Positions 22,847-33,654 of a stretch of 64,000 nucleotides of DNA are shown here, piece after piece. Position 1 is the first letter of the stretch; each line of letters opens with the position of its first letter. Made by a program: the position numbers and the translations under genes. Origin of the DNA: Fragilaria radians (Eukaryota; Bacillariophyta; Fragilariophyceae; Fragilariales; Fragilariaceae); assembly GCA_900642245.1 (NCBI GenBank), contig CAAAJI010000010.1, forward strand, positions 223,122-287,121. Direction: 5' to 3'. The notes under the pieces were generated by a model. The model searched no databases, was not told where the DNA came from, and saw only the letters and a list, made by a program, of their open reading frames with translations.

Positions 22847-24166
22847 CTAGATCCATTTTGTTGCAGTGTTCTTTCCATTTAGAGTTTCTAAAGAGAATCT
22901 TTGAACCGAAATGAACTTCAAAGTATCCTTTTGGGAATCTGTTAATGATTTATATCCAAGAATGCCGGGTATCAATGAACTGCTGTAGGATAGAATTGTT
23001 TGCCCTAAGGCGTTACATCCCAACAAGTAGCAAATTGTAATGCTAAGAGGATTTATGGATCCAACTAAAGGAAAACAATCTGGTGTTTCCGTGTAAACCC
23101 CAAATTGATTTGGGATATCTTCTAATGATAAAGAACTTTCATCACAATCATACTTCTTCAATGTCCATTTCATTAATCTAGTGTTCCGTTCTGTAGATTT
23201 AGGTTCGGCTAGAGCACTATATCCATCTTCACCAGAGGTTCGCACCTTTCCTTCTGTGAAACACCAGTCGTAAGCAAATTGCCAAGTAAAAAAATTGCTG
23301 GAGTTGTCACATTCATATTTGCTACCTTCCACTGGGACATGAACGAGATACGAGTAGCATGGCTTCAATACACCAGCAATTTCTCTTAGTTGAAACAATC
23401 CTCCAGTGGCGATAACGACATGTCGACATTCCAGAGTATCTCCTGAAGCAAGATCAACAATTCCTTTACGCTCACCATCAATAATTTTTTCGGAAATTCC
23501 AGTAACAGTTGTATCGTTGAAAAATGTTGCAGATCCATCTTGTTCAACCTTACGTATCAGCCCTTTTGCATATGCTGAGGAATCAATGATAGCATCGTTT
23601 GGAAAGTATATGGCACAATGAAAATCGGGACTACATCCCGGAACATCTGCCAACATAGCTTTATCATACCATACTATGTCCCTGCATCCCAAAGATTGAA
23701 GAGTCTGGAATTCTTCCACGAAAAGCTTTTCTTCACTTTCATATCCAATATAAAATGAGCCAAGTTCTCGTATCTGTGTCGACGGCGAATCTAGGGCAAA
23801 ACTTTTGGCTAATTCTTTCTGAATCCGTAAGCCTTCTGAGGCAAGAGAGAGGTACTTACGTGCACCTTCTATTCCATTACGAGCAATAAAATCCTTTGAG
23901 CTTGCGCCATATAATTGTATCATCATCTTTATCGTGGGTGCTTCTAACATAACAGCTGTTCCACTTGGTTTACTCAGCAGTCCCTCTCCTGGTTGCTTTC
24001 CACTATCGAGTATTACAATATCACGCACGCCAGCTTTAGAAAGGTGATACGCAGCCGACGCTCCAGCTGTACCAGCACCAACAATCACAATCTCACACGT
24101 TTTAGGAGGAATGGAAGGAGTCATTAATCGCTTTCCAGATACAATGCTACGAACCTGATGAAGCAT
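22847..24166 (-). CDS. FAD-dependent oxidoreductase (DAO/glycine oxidase-like), paralogue 1
   Basis: A 439-residue single-exon protein. After about 25 residues that could be an organelle presequence comes a Rossmann FAD-binding motif, CEIVIVGAGTAGASAAYHLS (GxGxxG), followed by the acidic end of strand 2 (ILDSG). The DAO-family core continues through CRHVVIATGGLFQ and the C-terminal flavin-site region TPDCFPLVGSIN...LLGCNALGQTILSYSSSLI. The family oxidises amines and amino acids or related compounds; the substrate cannot be told from sequence. It is clearly paralogous to the protein at 25891-27126, with long identical runs such as ADVPGCSPDFHCAIYFPNDA, and the two genes lie head to head. Confidence 0.83.
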   Translation of the reverse strand: MLHQVRSIVSGKRLMTPSIPPKTCEIVIVGAGTAGASAAYHLSKAGVRDIVILDSGKQPGEGLLSKPSGTAVMLEAPTIKMMIQLYGASSKDFIARNGIEGARKYLSLASEGLRIQKELAKSFALDSPSTQIRELGSFYIGYESEEKLFVEEFQTLQSLGCRDIVWYDKAMLADVPGCSPDFHCAIYFPNDAIIDSSAYAKGLIRKVEQDGSATFFNDTTVTGISEKIIDGERKGIVDLASGDTLECRHVVIATGGLFQLREIAGVLKPCYSYLVHVPVEGSKYECDNSSNFFTWQFAYDWCFTEGKVRTSGEDGYSALAEPKSTERNTRLMKWTLKKYDCDESSLSLEDIPNQFGVYTETPDCFPLVGSINPLSITICYLLGCNALGQTILSYSSSLIPGILGYKSLTDSQKDTLKFISVQRFSLETLNGKNTATKWI

Positions 24167-25890
24167 TTGAAAGATTTGAGATTACTGCCTTGCCTCAATA
24201 CAGGAGTAGGGAAAAGGAATCCGATGGAGTGTCTTCGAAATATCAATGGATACTTTAATTTTCCTCAAAGAGAAAAACGACAACCACGAGTGATGTATTT
24301 TCTAAACGCCTCGAGGTGGCTGCTACGAAGGAACAAATGTATAAATAAATCTCTAATACATAGATCAGCTGCGAAAGGCATCATACCAGTACGGAATTCT
24401 TCAATTCCGTCATTTTTTAACAGATATTGCTAGTAAAGAGAAAAATGAAATATGAATTGGAATGATACATCTACTCACAGATTGGAATGACTTATTTGGA
24501 AAGCAAATATATACTTTCTTTGGCCGAAGAATAAGTATTCTTTCTTAAAAAAGTTATTTAGATTTTTTCACACTCCACTTCTAGTACAACTGAAATGAAA
24601 GAATCAAGATTAAGAAATAGCTTAAATTAAGAGCCTTAACATTACCCAATCCCTTCAATAAAAGTATGATATTTCTAACGAAGATTTGTAACGAGCTTGT
24701 TCATATCAAAAACATCCTCTTGTTTGATGTCTTATCTTATTAAACCTAAAAAATATTATTGACAAAGATTTGTAACGATTCGTTCTCTTTTCAGGAACTA
24801 AACTGTGTCTTTACATATCTACACTACTAAAAAAGTTTCACGTCCGGTCTAGCCGGTGCTACCCCGTAACCATTGTGAGTTTTGAAAGAAAAGTACAGTA
24901 ATAATCGAGAAAGTATTCGAGTACGAGTACATGTTTTTCATACTGAGCTACTAAAATCTATAGGGATATAGCTAATTCAAATTGTACCTTGTTCAATATT
25001 GGCTACTTTATCCATTGAAAACTAGAGTGTCGTCAAGACTTTCAGTTGTAAACTGTAGAATATGTAACGCAATTGTCACTCAAATGCTACTGAAATGTGG
25101 ATGGATCTAAAATTAATCTGCAACTAAATGAAATTCCTTCAAAACATTGAAAAAAACCACTATTCTTTTAAATTGAGGAAAAAGACCTTAATCTTAAGTC
25201 TGCTTATGACTGGATAAAAAGGCATTAATCATATAGATCAATTGTATCATTGTATCATTGGGATGATTCTTATTGTATTAATCTTTCATTTGTCTCATTT
25301 TTTAAACTGTCATACAAGTAAAGAATATATTTTATAAAGTTAACAAAACAATAATGTTGACTTTGCACCAACAGCTTTATTTTGATTTTTTCATCAACTA
25401 TTTTTGACGTTCCAATAGCAGCAGCACCAATAACTTTTACAACAATAGTGCAAGAAATAACTAAAATAAGTCTTTAAACCATATTTTTAAAAGGAAATAA
25501 AGGGAATGACTACTTCTACACCTTCATTATGCCATTACTGAATCAATATTATACTTCACTTTAAGTTCTGAAATGTTGAATGCAACTGGAGATACCAGTG
25601 ACATGTTAGGTCAAGTAGTAAAACTTGAATATTGTGTCATGCATCAGATTGTATGACCTGCAAATTTTAGGTTCACAAATAGCAATCATAAAAATCCATG
25701 ACATAATTATTGCTGGAAATTTGAAAGAAAAAAATCAAAGATACATTCTCTTTTGTAAAATTGTTTACTCTGCGGAGCGAAGCAAGCACCAACTACTAGT
25801 GAAACCTATAAATTATTTTTGACAAAGATTTGGATCGCGATTGTTCGATGCGCGCGTTGAAAACATGTTCAGAGCAAACTTAAAGTCATC
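24167..25890. other. Divergent intergenic region of the oxidoreductase pair
   Basis: It holds the promoters of both paralogues and a 982-bp mobile element (24818-25799). A similar short sequence containing GACAAAGATTTG occurs just before the element (about 24744-24785) and just after it (about 25803-25845). A weaker relative lies near 24690. These may be remnants of a duplicated promoter. Confidence 0.5.
24818..25799 (+). mobile_element. Probable non-autonomous Helitron, copy 1 (982 bp)
   Basis: The element aligns over nearly its whole length with 33655-34542. It begins TCTACACTACTAAAAAAG and ends ACCAACTACTAG. It is preceded by A and followed by T, as expected for Helitron insertion between A and T without target duplication, with a 5' TC and 3' CTRR end (here CTAG). 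A short stem, CTC-TGCG-GAG, lies about 20 bases before the 3' end but is weak. There are no terminal inverted repeats and no long reading frame, so it cannot encode a Rep/helicase. Confidence 0.7.
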
Positions 25891-27126
25891 ATGGAACTTT
25901 CTAACACTCCTTATGAGGTTGTCATAATTGGATCAGGTGTTGCGGGATCTTCTGCTGCATATCATCTCTCTCAAGCAGGAGTTCGCAATGTTCTCGTTAT
26001 TGACAATGGAAAAATGCCTGGAGAGGCCACTTCAGAACGTCCAAGTGGAACAGCTGTTATGGCCGCTGCACCAACGATCAAAATGATGGTACAGGTATTT
26101 GCTTGCAGCTCAAAATACTACATATCTCATCATGGAGTAGAGGGTGCTCGTAGGTATCTCGAACTTACCTATGAAGGATTACAGATCCAGAAAGATTTGG
26201 CAAAGCGTGTTGCCTTGGAGTCACCCTCTCAGCAGCTACGAGAGCTGGGCTCATTTTATATCGGTTACCAAAGTGATGAAGAGGAATTGTTGGAAGAGTA
26301 TCATACTCTTCGATCTTTAGGATGCAAGGATATCAATTGGTTTGACAGTGCCATGTTGGCAGACGTTCCTGGTTGCAGTCCTGACTTTCACTGCGCCATA
26401 TACTTTCCAAATGATGCCGTCATAGACTCGTCTTCGTACGCAAAAGGTTTAATTCGTGCGGCTGAGGGATCTACAACTTTCTTGAGTAATACTACAGTTA
26501 CGCAGATTTCAGAGGTAACAATCAATGGAGAACGCATAGGAGAAATTCAGCTAGCTACAGGAGACACAATTTATTGTCGGCATATTGTCGTTGCAACCGG
26601 TGGTTTATTCCAATGGAAGGAGTTAAGCGGCGTTATCAAACCCTGTTACTCGTATCTTGTTCATGTACCGGTAGAGGGAAGTAGCTATCAATGTGAGAAT
26701 TCTAGTAATTTTTTCACCTGGGGTTTTTCCCATGATTGGTGCTTCACGGAGGGCAAAGTCAGAACATCAGGTGAAGATCATTTCAGTGCACTCAAGGAGC
26801 CAAAGGATAAGGAGCGAAATAAAAGGCTCATGGAATGGACGTTGAAAACGTACGGTTGTGATGAAACAGGATTAGCATTAGAAGATATCCCAAATCAATT
26901 TGGAATTTACTCGGAAACTCCCGACTCGACACCATTGATCGGATCAATAGATCCTCATAGTGATGTCATTTGCTATCTTTTGGGCTGTAACGCATGGGGA
27001 CAGGCAGTTCTATCATATGCTAGTTCTCTAGTTCCTGGCCTTCTGGGATATGTCCCACTATCCGATTCACAAATTGATCATCTTAGATTACTTTCCATTC
27101 GCAGATTTCCATTCCTTGCAAGATAA
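25891..27126 (+). CDS. FAD-dependent oxidoreductase (DAO/glycine oxidase-like), paralogue 2
   Basis: A 411-residue single-exon protein with the FAD motif EVVIIGSGVAGSSAAYHLSQ at residues 10-29. The catalytic-domain and C-terminal layout (TPLIGSIDPHSD, LLGCNAWGQAVLSYASSLVP) is the same as in paralogue 1. It lacks that protein's N-terminal extension, so it may be cytosolic while the other is organellar (inference). The two proteins share most residues across their length, and the divergent arrangement suggests an inverted gene duplication. The ATG lies only 91 bp after the Helitron end, so the element may now provide part of the 5' flank. Confidence 0.83.
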   Translation: MELSNTPYEVVIIGSGVAGSSAAYHLSQAGVRNVLVIDNGKMPGEATSERPSGTAVMAAAPTIKMMVQVFACSSKYYISHHGVEGARRYLELTYEGLQIQKDLAKRVALESPSQQLRELGSFYIGYQSDEEELLEEYHTLRSLGCKDINWFDSAMLADVPGCSPDFHCAIYFPNDAVIDSSSYAKGLIRAAEGSTTFLSNTTVTQISEVTINGERIGEIQLATGDTIYCRHIVVATGGLFQWKELSGVIKPCYSYLVHVPVEGSSYQCENSSNFFTWGFSHDWCFTEGKVRTSGEDHFSALKEPKDKERNKRLMEWTLKTYGCDETGLALEDIPNQFGIYSETPDSTPLIGSIDPHSDVICYLLGCNAWGQAVLSYASSLVPGLLGYVPLSDSQIDHLRLLSIRRFPFLAR

Positions 27127-28274
27127 ATATCTGTGATCATCCCTGACGACATTTTTGATTGATTTGAAAGTTAACACAGTTTTGCTTGATAATGGACAGA
27201 ATTTTGAGTGATTAAAAAGTGAAGACCTCTCTACACTAATGAAGCATGATGCATATTTTTGTCTAATGCGATGTTTTGTTTGATAATGGACAGCATTTTA
27301 ACTGATTAAAGAGTGAAGACCTCTTTACACTACTGCAGGCCTGATGCGTGTTTTTGAGATTGTTCATCCTTAGTTGTTATGTCGCTTTCACGATTTTAAT
27401 TTTTAAAGATATTGCAAATGCATAGCAAGCTTCCGAATACTCTTGCATCATGTATGCAATTCGTAGTTTAGTGCCAAACTTGGTAGATTAGTCATACCTC
27501 CCTAAGAAACTTTGGACGAAGAAATAATTGGACTCATCAGCTACGCCAAAAGCTCCCATAAATGTTGAATTATCTCCTTTAGTAGCGTGTATGGATATAG
27601 GCGTTTTAGGCTGTCCGTCATGCAATGCTAGTACCCGAAACGTAGATAATCATGTCATTAAAAATATTTGCGCATCCTTGGATATCATCGAGTAGGTTTC
27701 CTTTTCATACTTTATTCATCTTTTGCACAATAATGAATATCTTTTGATTGCAATGTCATAGGAAATAAAGCTGTTGATTATGGATAGCAGATAAGATCAA
27801 ACAATGATAACCAAACAATCCCCTTTTTTGCCTTCTGGTATTATTTGGATCCTGTTAGATTCAAATTATACAATGCAATGAAAAATATTAAAAGGAGGAT
27901 GGCGAGTGATGAGATCTGTGTCATCCATCAACAGAATTTGAAAACAAAATAGAAAACTTTAATTGGTAGTTATTGGCAACGTGTGGCAACGTTACTCAAA
28001 ATGATTTGATCAACTACATATTCAAAATCCAATCGTCCATACTTTGCCACCAATGCATGCAGCATCTTAAATCATAGAGCTATCAGACTGAGTTGATTTA
28101 TGCTTTCTTTGGTTTTGGAAAGTTGCTAGAAAGTATGAAGCTTTTCGCTCCTTTGAATCCGATGAAATTCTTTTAAACTTTTCCGTTTTGACACTACATA
28201 ACATATAGGTTGTATTAATGTTTCATGATTCCTTGCTTTCATTTTATAAAAAAATTATAGTTGTTATCTGTACT
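27127..28274. other. Spacer with a small direct repeat
   Basis: Apart from the 84-bp repeat noted at 27179-27356, no gene, RNA or element was recognised between the oxidoreductase and the glycosyltransferase gene. Confidence 0.5.
27179..27356. repeat. Two adjacent diverged copies of an 84-bp sequence
   Basis: Copy 1 (27179-27261) and copy 2 (27273-27356) share GTTTTG(C/T)TTGATAATGGACAG, AGTGAAGACCTCT(C/T)TACACTA and an ATGC(A/G)T(A/G)TTTTTG end. They lie 11 bp apart just downstream of the oxidoreductase stop codon, so they may be in its 3' UTR or terminator region. Confidence 0.75.
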
Positions 28275-31200
28275 TCAATTTTGTTTGTCATCACCCCCAT
28301 TATCAAAAGTAGAATTTCTTGCAGATCTAAATTTAATTTCATCAATCGCTGCTCCTTTTCGGAAGTGTGATCCTAGTGAAAAGTACCCGTCTTCATCAAA
28401 ACGATTGACATATTTTGTGTCGGGCCAAAATATTGCTAAGCAATTTTCCATGGAGACAACATACTTAGCCATAAGGCCACAAAGTTCATCAATGTCACAG
28501 CAAGTACTGTGACCGTCAACACTGAAATATGGTATAAAAGAATGATATCGAGCGGTTGCCTGCCACCATGCAATCTTTCCAAATCGAGATCCAAGGTGTC
28601 CAATGAAAACTTGACCATGGCTCAGGTGCCAGATATCTTCAACGGCTGTTTCACCTAGGTTGGCTGCATACCTATTCTCAGGATTTTCGATGTAATTCCC
28701 CCCATCGAAAACTGCATTATTGTAATTAAAATATTGTCTTGGATATTTCAGATATTTCCAAGTCACTGACTTGTAAAGAGTAGAGAAACGAGATTTGATT
28801 TCATCCATTATTGCCCCCAGGTGATCAGTGGATATGTAAACAATTACATTCTTATCCGGAAGGAAGTTCAAAATTCTTTGCAACGCTTCCATGTAAACTT
28901 GCGTATCATAGCAAAGCCTATATGAACCTGACTGAGCAGGTGAATTGAGAGTAGAGGCTTGTTTTTCATAGCCTGTAGTTTCATGCATACATGCATCTCC
29001 GCGACGCAAATGCATAGACACTGAAAACGTATCTGTGTCAGAATTCCCAATTTTCCTACCCACGGTTTCTAAGTATTTGTCATATATTTCAAGCATATGA
29101 GCCCTCAAGGAAAAGGCCATACGTGAAATTTGTGAAAAGCCAAGTAGGTAATCCAATGTCGATACATTAAACCTATTTGCTTGTAGCCTTCTTATTAACT
29201 GGAGTGCAGCAGCTTTGTCAACGTCATAATACTCTTTGTATTTGTTCATTATTTCCAAATCAAAAGCGTCGAGAATTTCTGTAGAGGTAATATCATTTAA
29301 GAAGCACTCTCTTCCCTGGAGGCTCATTTTCACACAATGGGGGTAATTGCTTTCGTTTACAAACCTGTCTGGATCGCTAGTCACTTTTATTGGTAAGGAA
29401 TTTTCCGATAACCACTGTTTCCAAACTGCAATCGTGACGTGTTGAGAACCCATTCCCATTGGAGCGTTTGGAAATTGGTACTCCATGGCGTCCTCATGCT
29501 GTGAAAATTGCCGGACAACTTCGCGAAACATAATGCCAGCGTGAGCTGATCGATGAAATTCTTTCTTCATACAAGGAATCATGTGGAGACAATCCACGGA
29601 AGCAATATCACACTTGCAACCTTCAATATCCACAACTTTTGAAGCTGGTGATCCAACAAAGTCTGAAATAGGAAACATATAGTTGTTCGAGAGTCTAAGA
29701 ACAATTTTGTTAAGGCGGATTCAACTAAAAATAATTTCACTTACCATAAGGCTCTTCAAATTCTGAGTAATTGCCGATTTCTATTCGGTGAAAGACCTCA
29801 GCTTCTGCCGCTTTCACTCTGAAAGGCGAGTCTTGATTTTCGTCTGTTCCTTCGCTATACTTGGATAATGGCCAAAATATCGCAAGACAATTTTCCAAGG
29901 ATACAACAAAGCGTGATATACTCTCACAGGACTCACCAAGTTCACAGCAGATACTATGACCGTCAACAGAGAAAAATGGCACAAAAGCGTTGTGCCTACC
30001 TATAGCTTGAATCCAGCTTACTTTACCGAATCGTGACCCAAGATGCCCAACAAATGCTTGTCCATGGCTCAGATGCCATATATCAACAAATGCAGCTTCG
30101 CCTAGAATGGCCTTTTCCGTATTTCTTGGATCGGTGATGTGCATACCTTTTTTTCCACGTTTTGTTGAAGCATAATCGAAAATTTTACGAGGATAGTCAA
30201 GATATTTCCACGAAGCATTCAAGTAAATAAATCTGAGGTGAGAATCAGAGCTAATTTCATCTAAAAATGAAGAAGCATAATCAGTGGCTAGGTACACCAC
30301 TATGTGTCGATCAATCATCTTCATAATTCGTAGAAGGGACTCCATATACGCAAAGTTAGAATAACAAAGTCTTTTATTTCCGATTTGAGCAGCATCTTCG
30401 AAATAAGAGCTTTCAAAATGATACGGTCTTGTCATAAAACGACAAGCATCTCCACGCCGAACGTGTAACGCAACTCGAAGGATTTTGTCATTTGAGAGGC
30501 GATTATGATCAATCGTCTTCAGTCGCCGCTTGTAAATTTCCAGCACATGAGGACGAAGATTGAAGGCGATTCGAGAGACATGAGAGAAGAGCTGCAGATA
30601 TTCTAAGGTGGTGGAATGTGTTAGATTGTTACGAAACTGTTCCATCCTATTTTTCAATGAGTTGATAGATTGTTCATCAGGTATTAGATCTTCTTCATCA
30701 TTTGTATTCTCTTCAACTTGGAAATCACGAAGTAAACACATCCATCCTAATAAGTTTTTCTCTCGACAAGTTGAATACATCGATTCATTCATAAAAGCGA
30801 CAGTTCGATTGGCCATTCCCATTGGAAGTGCCGTTTTCATCAACCATCTCCTCCACAGTGAAATAGTAGTTGCCTGAATACCGAAGCTAACAGTTTCGTT
30901 ATCAAGAAACTCTTCGGAAACTGGTGGTCCTGCAAACGTTGTCGTGTTTTCCTTGATCACTCGTCTGATGAGAGCTCCTTCGTTCATCAACTTTTTCTGA
31001 TTTACGTCACTAGGAATGCATTCTAGAAAGTCGAGGCAATCCATAGAGTTAAGGTAACATTTACAATTTCCGAATTCGATTATAGTAGATACTGGAGATC
31101 CAAGTATTGATCCCCAAACATCGTCCCAAGGATGGAATTTCAAAGGAGTATCTGGTGGGAATGGATGTGGGTGAAGTAGGGGAAAACGATCGATAGTAAT

Positions 31201-31338
31201 CGTGACGGCTTTCCAGATGTTTTTGATATTCCAGGTGACGGACAAGCATATCAAGTATTTCAAATACCTATGCCGCTTTGCCCAAGAGAAACGAAGGAAT
31301 GTCGCCATATCTTGACGCTTCGGTTCAATGTGGATCAT
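28275..31338 (-). CDS. Double-domain fucosyltransferase-like protein (two exons)
   Basis: Two exons, 29745-31338 and 28275-29662, joined across an 82-nt intron (29663-29744; GTAAGT ... TTTCAG). The splice turns ...EEPYG plus stop into ...EEPYDFVGSPASKV and yields 993 residues. The N-terminus is short and cytosolic with a hydrophobic segment near residues 28-50 (YLKYLICLSVTWNIKN), as in Golgi type II enzymes. Two homologous domains follow. Each has a cysteine-rich start (NCKCYLNSMDCLDFLEC; GCKCDIASVDCLHMIPC), a donor-site motif HxRRGDAC (residues 292-299 and 749-756) and a distal GHLGSRFGK(V/I)xW block ending in FSVDGHS(I/T)CC. HxRRGD and the late G-S-R block resemble GT23-type fucosyltransferases; assignment is at fold level. 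The apparent ATG of the second exon is the intron's 3' pyrimidine tract. Confidence 0.78.
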
Positions 31339-32125
31339 TGTTACAGCATAAAAAGCAAGACTAGATTTGCCGTTGAATATCCGTTAATATAGTAGCAACT
31401 CCATACGCAGCAGGCATTATCATTGATATCTTTGTTCACAATCTCACTAACTTTATTTATACCACAGCTTTCCCATCGTTGTATGGAAAGAATCCAATTT
31501 TATTATTCATCTAACCATTCCAATCAGTGATTTCACTTTTGTACGTACAATGATTGATTAATTGAACACTGAATTCACCGGAACAAAATAACTATTTTGA
31601 CGAAGAAATTAACGACTTAACTAGTTACACAAATAATCATGGATTCATCAGGAAATACGATCAGACATCATTGCTCAATTTTCGGAGTTACAGCAAAAGT
31701 ATTCAACAAATAATGTATTGAGGTCTTTGAACGTACAACATCACCTCCATTCAAAATCCCTTGCATTGAATGAAGTGAATTTGGCCGTGAAGGCCAGCAG
31801 AAAAAAAGGGGGAAATTGCCATGAAAGTACTAACTAGATTGGAAATAAAATCACAAGCAAAGCTGAACAGGCAAGATGAAGATATGGCTATAATAAAAGT
31901 TAATACGAGATGAATCTTGTAGCGCATCATGAAAAAATATTTGCCATAATTACCTATACACGAGTAGCCTTTATGAAGCAAATAGTCTCAGGAAATTTTC
32001 AATGCAAAAGTAAACTCACTCCTATTTATACAGGAATTGAGCACAGAACCACAGCAACTATGTATGTCTTATCGATCATAAGAATTTGATAAATATCACT
32101 TATACGTTATACCAACACCAATCCA
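31339..32125. other. Spacer, nothing recognisable
   Basis: It contains the upstream region of the glycosyltransferase gene and downstream DNA of the LRR gene. A 76-codon minus frame at 31751-31981 is hydrophobic but has no supporting motif. Confidence 0.45.
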
Positions 32126-33517
32126 TTAATTGCAACAAGAACAGTTGATGGTGCTATCGACATGTATTGTAGCCCCTTGATTGCATAGATTCTCAGGAAG
32201 AGTTCCATTCAAAGGATTGCCATCAATCGCAAGATAATTCAACTCTGTTAGTGCACCGATTTCACTTGGAATGGTTCCATCTAGACCACTTCTATGAAAT
32301 CCAAGATATTCCAATTTCGTAAGTCTACCTATTTCACTTGGAATGGATCCATCCAGACTCATTCCGAAAATTCCAAGAGCTGTCAAGTTCGTAAGTCTAC
32401 CAATTTCACTTGGGATAGTCCCAGTCAGAGGATTATTATCTATGAAAATTGCTTGTAACTTCGTAAGCGCACCAATTTCAATTGGAATGGTCCCATTTAG
32501 TTTACCTATACCCAGACTTATTGCAGTTAGTTCTGTACAATGACCTATTGCACTTGGCATTTCGCCTGAAATCGCATTGGCAGCAATTCTAAGTTGCTTT
32601 AATTTTCTCAAGAATCCAATTTCTGTGGGAATCATACCGACAAGTTTGTTGGATCCTAAATTCAGAACAACTAGAGATGATACGTTTTTGATTCCCATCG
32701 GAATCGAGCCAGCTATGCCGTTTGAATCCAAATCCAAGATTTCAAGAGAGCTAAACAATGCAACGTCGTTCGGAAGCAATCCAAACAAATTATTGTCGTT
32801 TAGTGAAAGCATCCGTAGAGTCCCATTCACACATACACTTTCGTTACTGCTTTGATACCAAGTACACTCATCACTTTCAGTTAACCAGCCATTATTTTGC
32901 TTCCACAATCTTCCATTTGTTGAGAAAAAGAATGCTGCCATGGCAAATCTTTGAACTTGGCGAGTAAAAGAAAAATCACGAAAATTAGATTTTTCCAACC
33001 AGCTAAAAGCTAAGGATGGTACTGAATCTGGAAGTTTCAACTCGTTGCGCGATGCATTAGTGAGAAGTGGTTCTAGTTTTTCCAATAGAGCAGTTGCGGC
33101 CAATTCAGTATCTGGATCCTTTGAGGACCTTCGTGTCAAAATCACAATGAGGATGATGATGCCCGTCAGCACGATAAAAGAAACAATGGAAATGACCTTA
33201 CATCTTGTCACTCCTATCGGGACGGCGTTCACAACATCATCAGCAACTAGTCTGGCGCTTGTGATTTGTATTGCTGCCAGGTCTTTATTTGATTCTAGTC
33301 TGGATAAGCTTCGATGAGACAAACTCATCTGCTCCACGTCATTCATTCCACTGTGAATACCAGCCACTGCGAATGCTCCCACTTGCGTCTCGCGTCTCGC
33401 GTTCACTTCATCGCCGAAATGATCGACGTTGCAAGCATAAGTTTGAATGTCGTCACTCTGAATGTGTTTTTCCTTAGATACGAGGTATTTCACCCTAGAT
33501 AAATTACCATGTCTCAT
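32126..33517 (-). CDS. Type II membrane leucine-rich-repeat protein (CxCC tail)
   Basis: A 463-residue protein: a hydrophilic N-terminus of about 105 residues, one transmembrane segment (about 107-128, CKVISIVSFIVLTGIIILIV), then an extracellular part. That part has a pre-LRR region with FFFSTNGRLWKQNNGWL (plant-LRR N-cap-like) and about nine LRRs with the plant-type pattern IPSEIGxLTxLxxLxxxxxxLxG. It ends in INCSCCN. There is no kinase, so any signalling needs partners. Receptor-like LRR proteins of this architecture are numerous in diatoms; their ligands are unknown. A second member with the same layout and tail lies at 54901-56688. Confidence 0.85.
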   Translation of the reverse strand: MRHGNLSRVKYLVSKEKHIQSDDIQTYACNVDHFGDEVNARRETQVGAFAVAGIHSGMNDVEQMSLSHRSLSRLESNKDLAAIQITSARLVADDVVNAVPIGVTRCKVISIVSFIVLTGIIILIVILTRRSSKDPDTELAATALLEKLEPLLTNASRNELKLPDSVPSLAFSWLEKSNFRDFSFTRQVQRFAMAAFFFSTNGRLWKQNNGWLTESDECTWYQSSNESVCVNGTLRMLSLNDNNLFGLLPNDVALFSSLEILDLDSNGIAGSIPMGIKNVSSLVVLNLGSNKLVGMIPTEIGFLRKLKQLRIAANAISGEMPSAIGHCTELTAISLGIGKLNGTIPIEIGALTKLQAIFIDNNPLTGTIPSEIGRLTNLTALGIFGMSLDGSIPSEIGRLTKLEYLGFHRSGLDGTIPSEIGALTELNYLAIDGNPLNGTLPENLCNQGATIHVDSTINCSCCN

Positions 33518-33654
33518 CCTACTTAATAACTTTTCTTTTTTTGGAAGTGTGGTCGAAATGTATAACAGTGATTTTAACTTGATACATGGCTACATCAATT
33601 ACATAGGCAAATTTGAGTCCTGTAATCCATTCTTGCAAAAATTCATGTCTCAAA

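Noticed and set aside
29662..29678. ATG at 29678 as start of a separate glycosyltransferase gene
   Set aside because: The first codons (MFPIS) are the pyrimidine tract and AG of an intron. Joining to the upstream exon is in frame and restores the conserved domain start.
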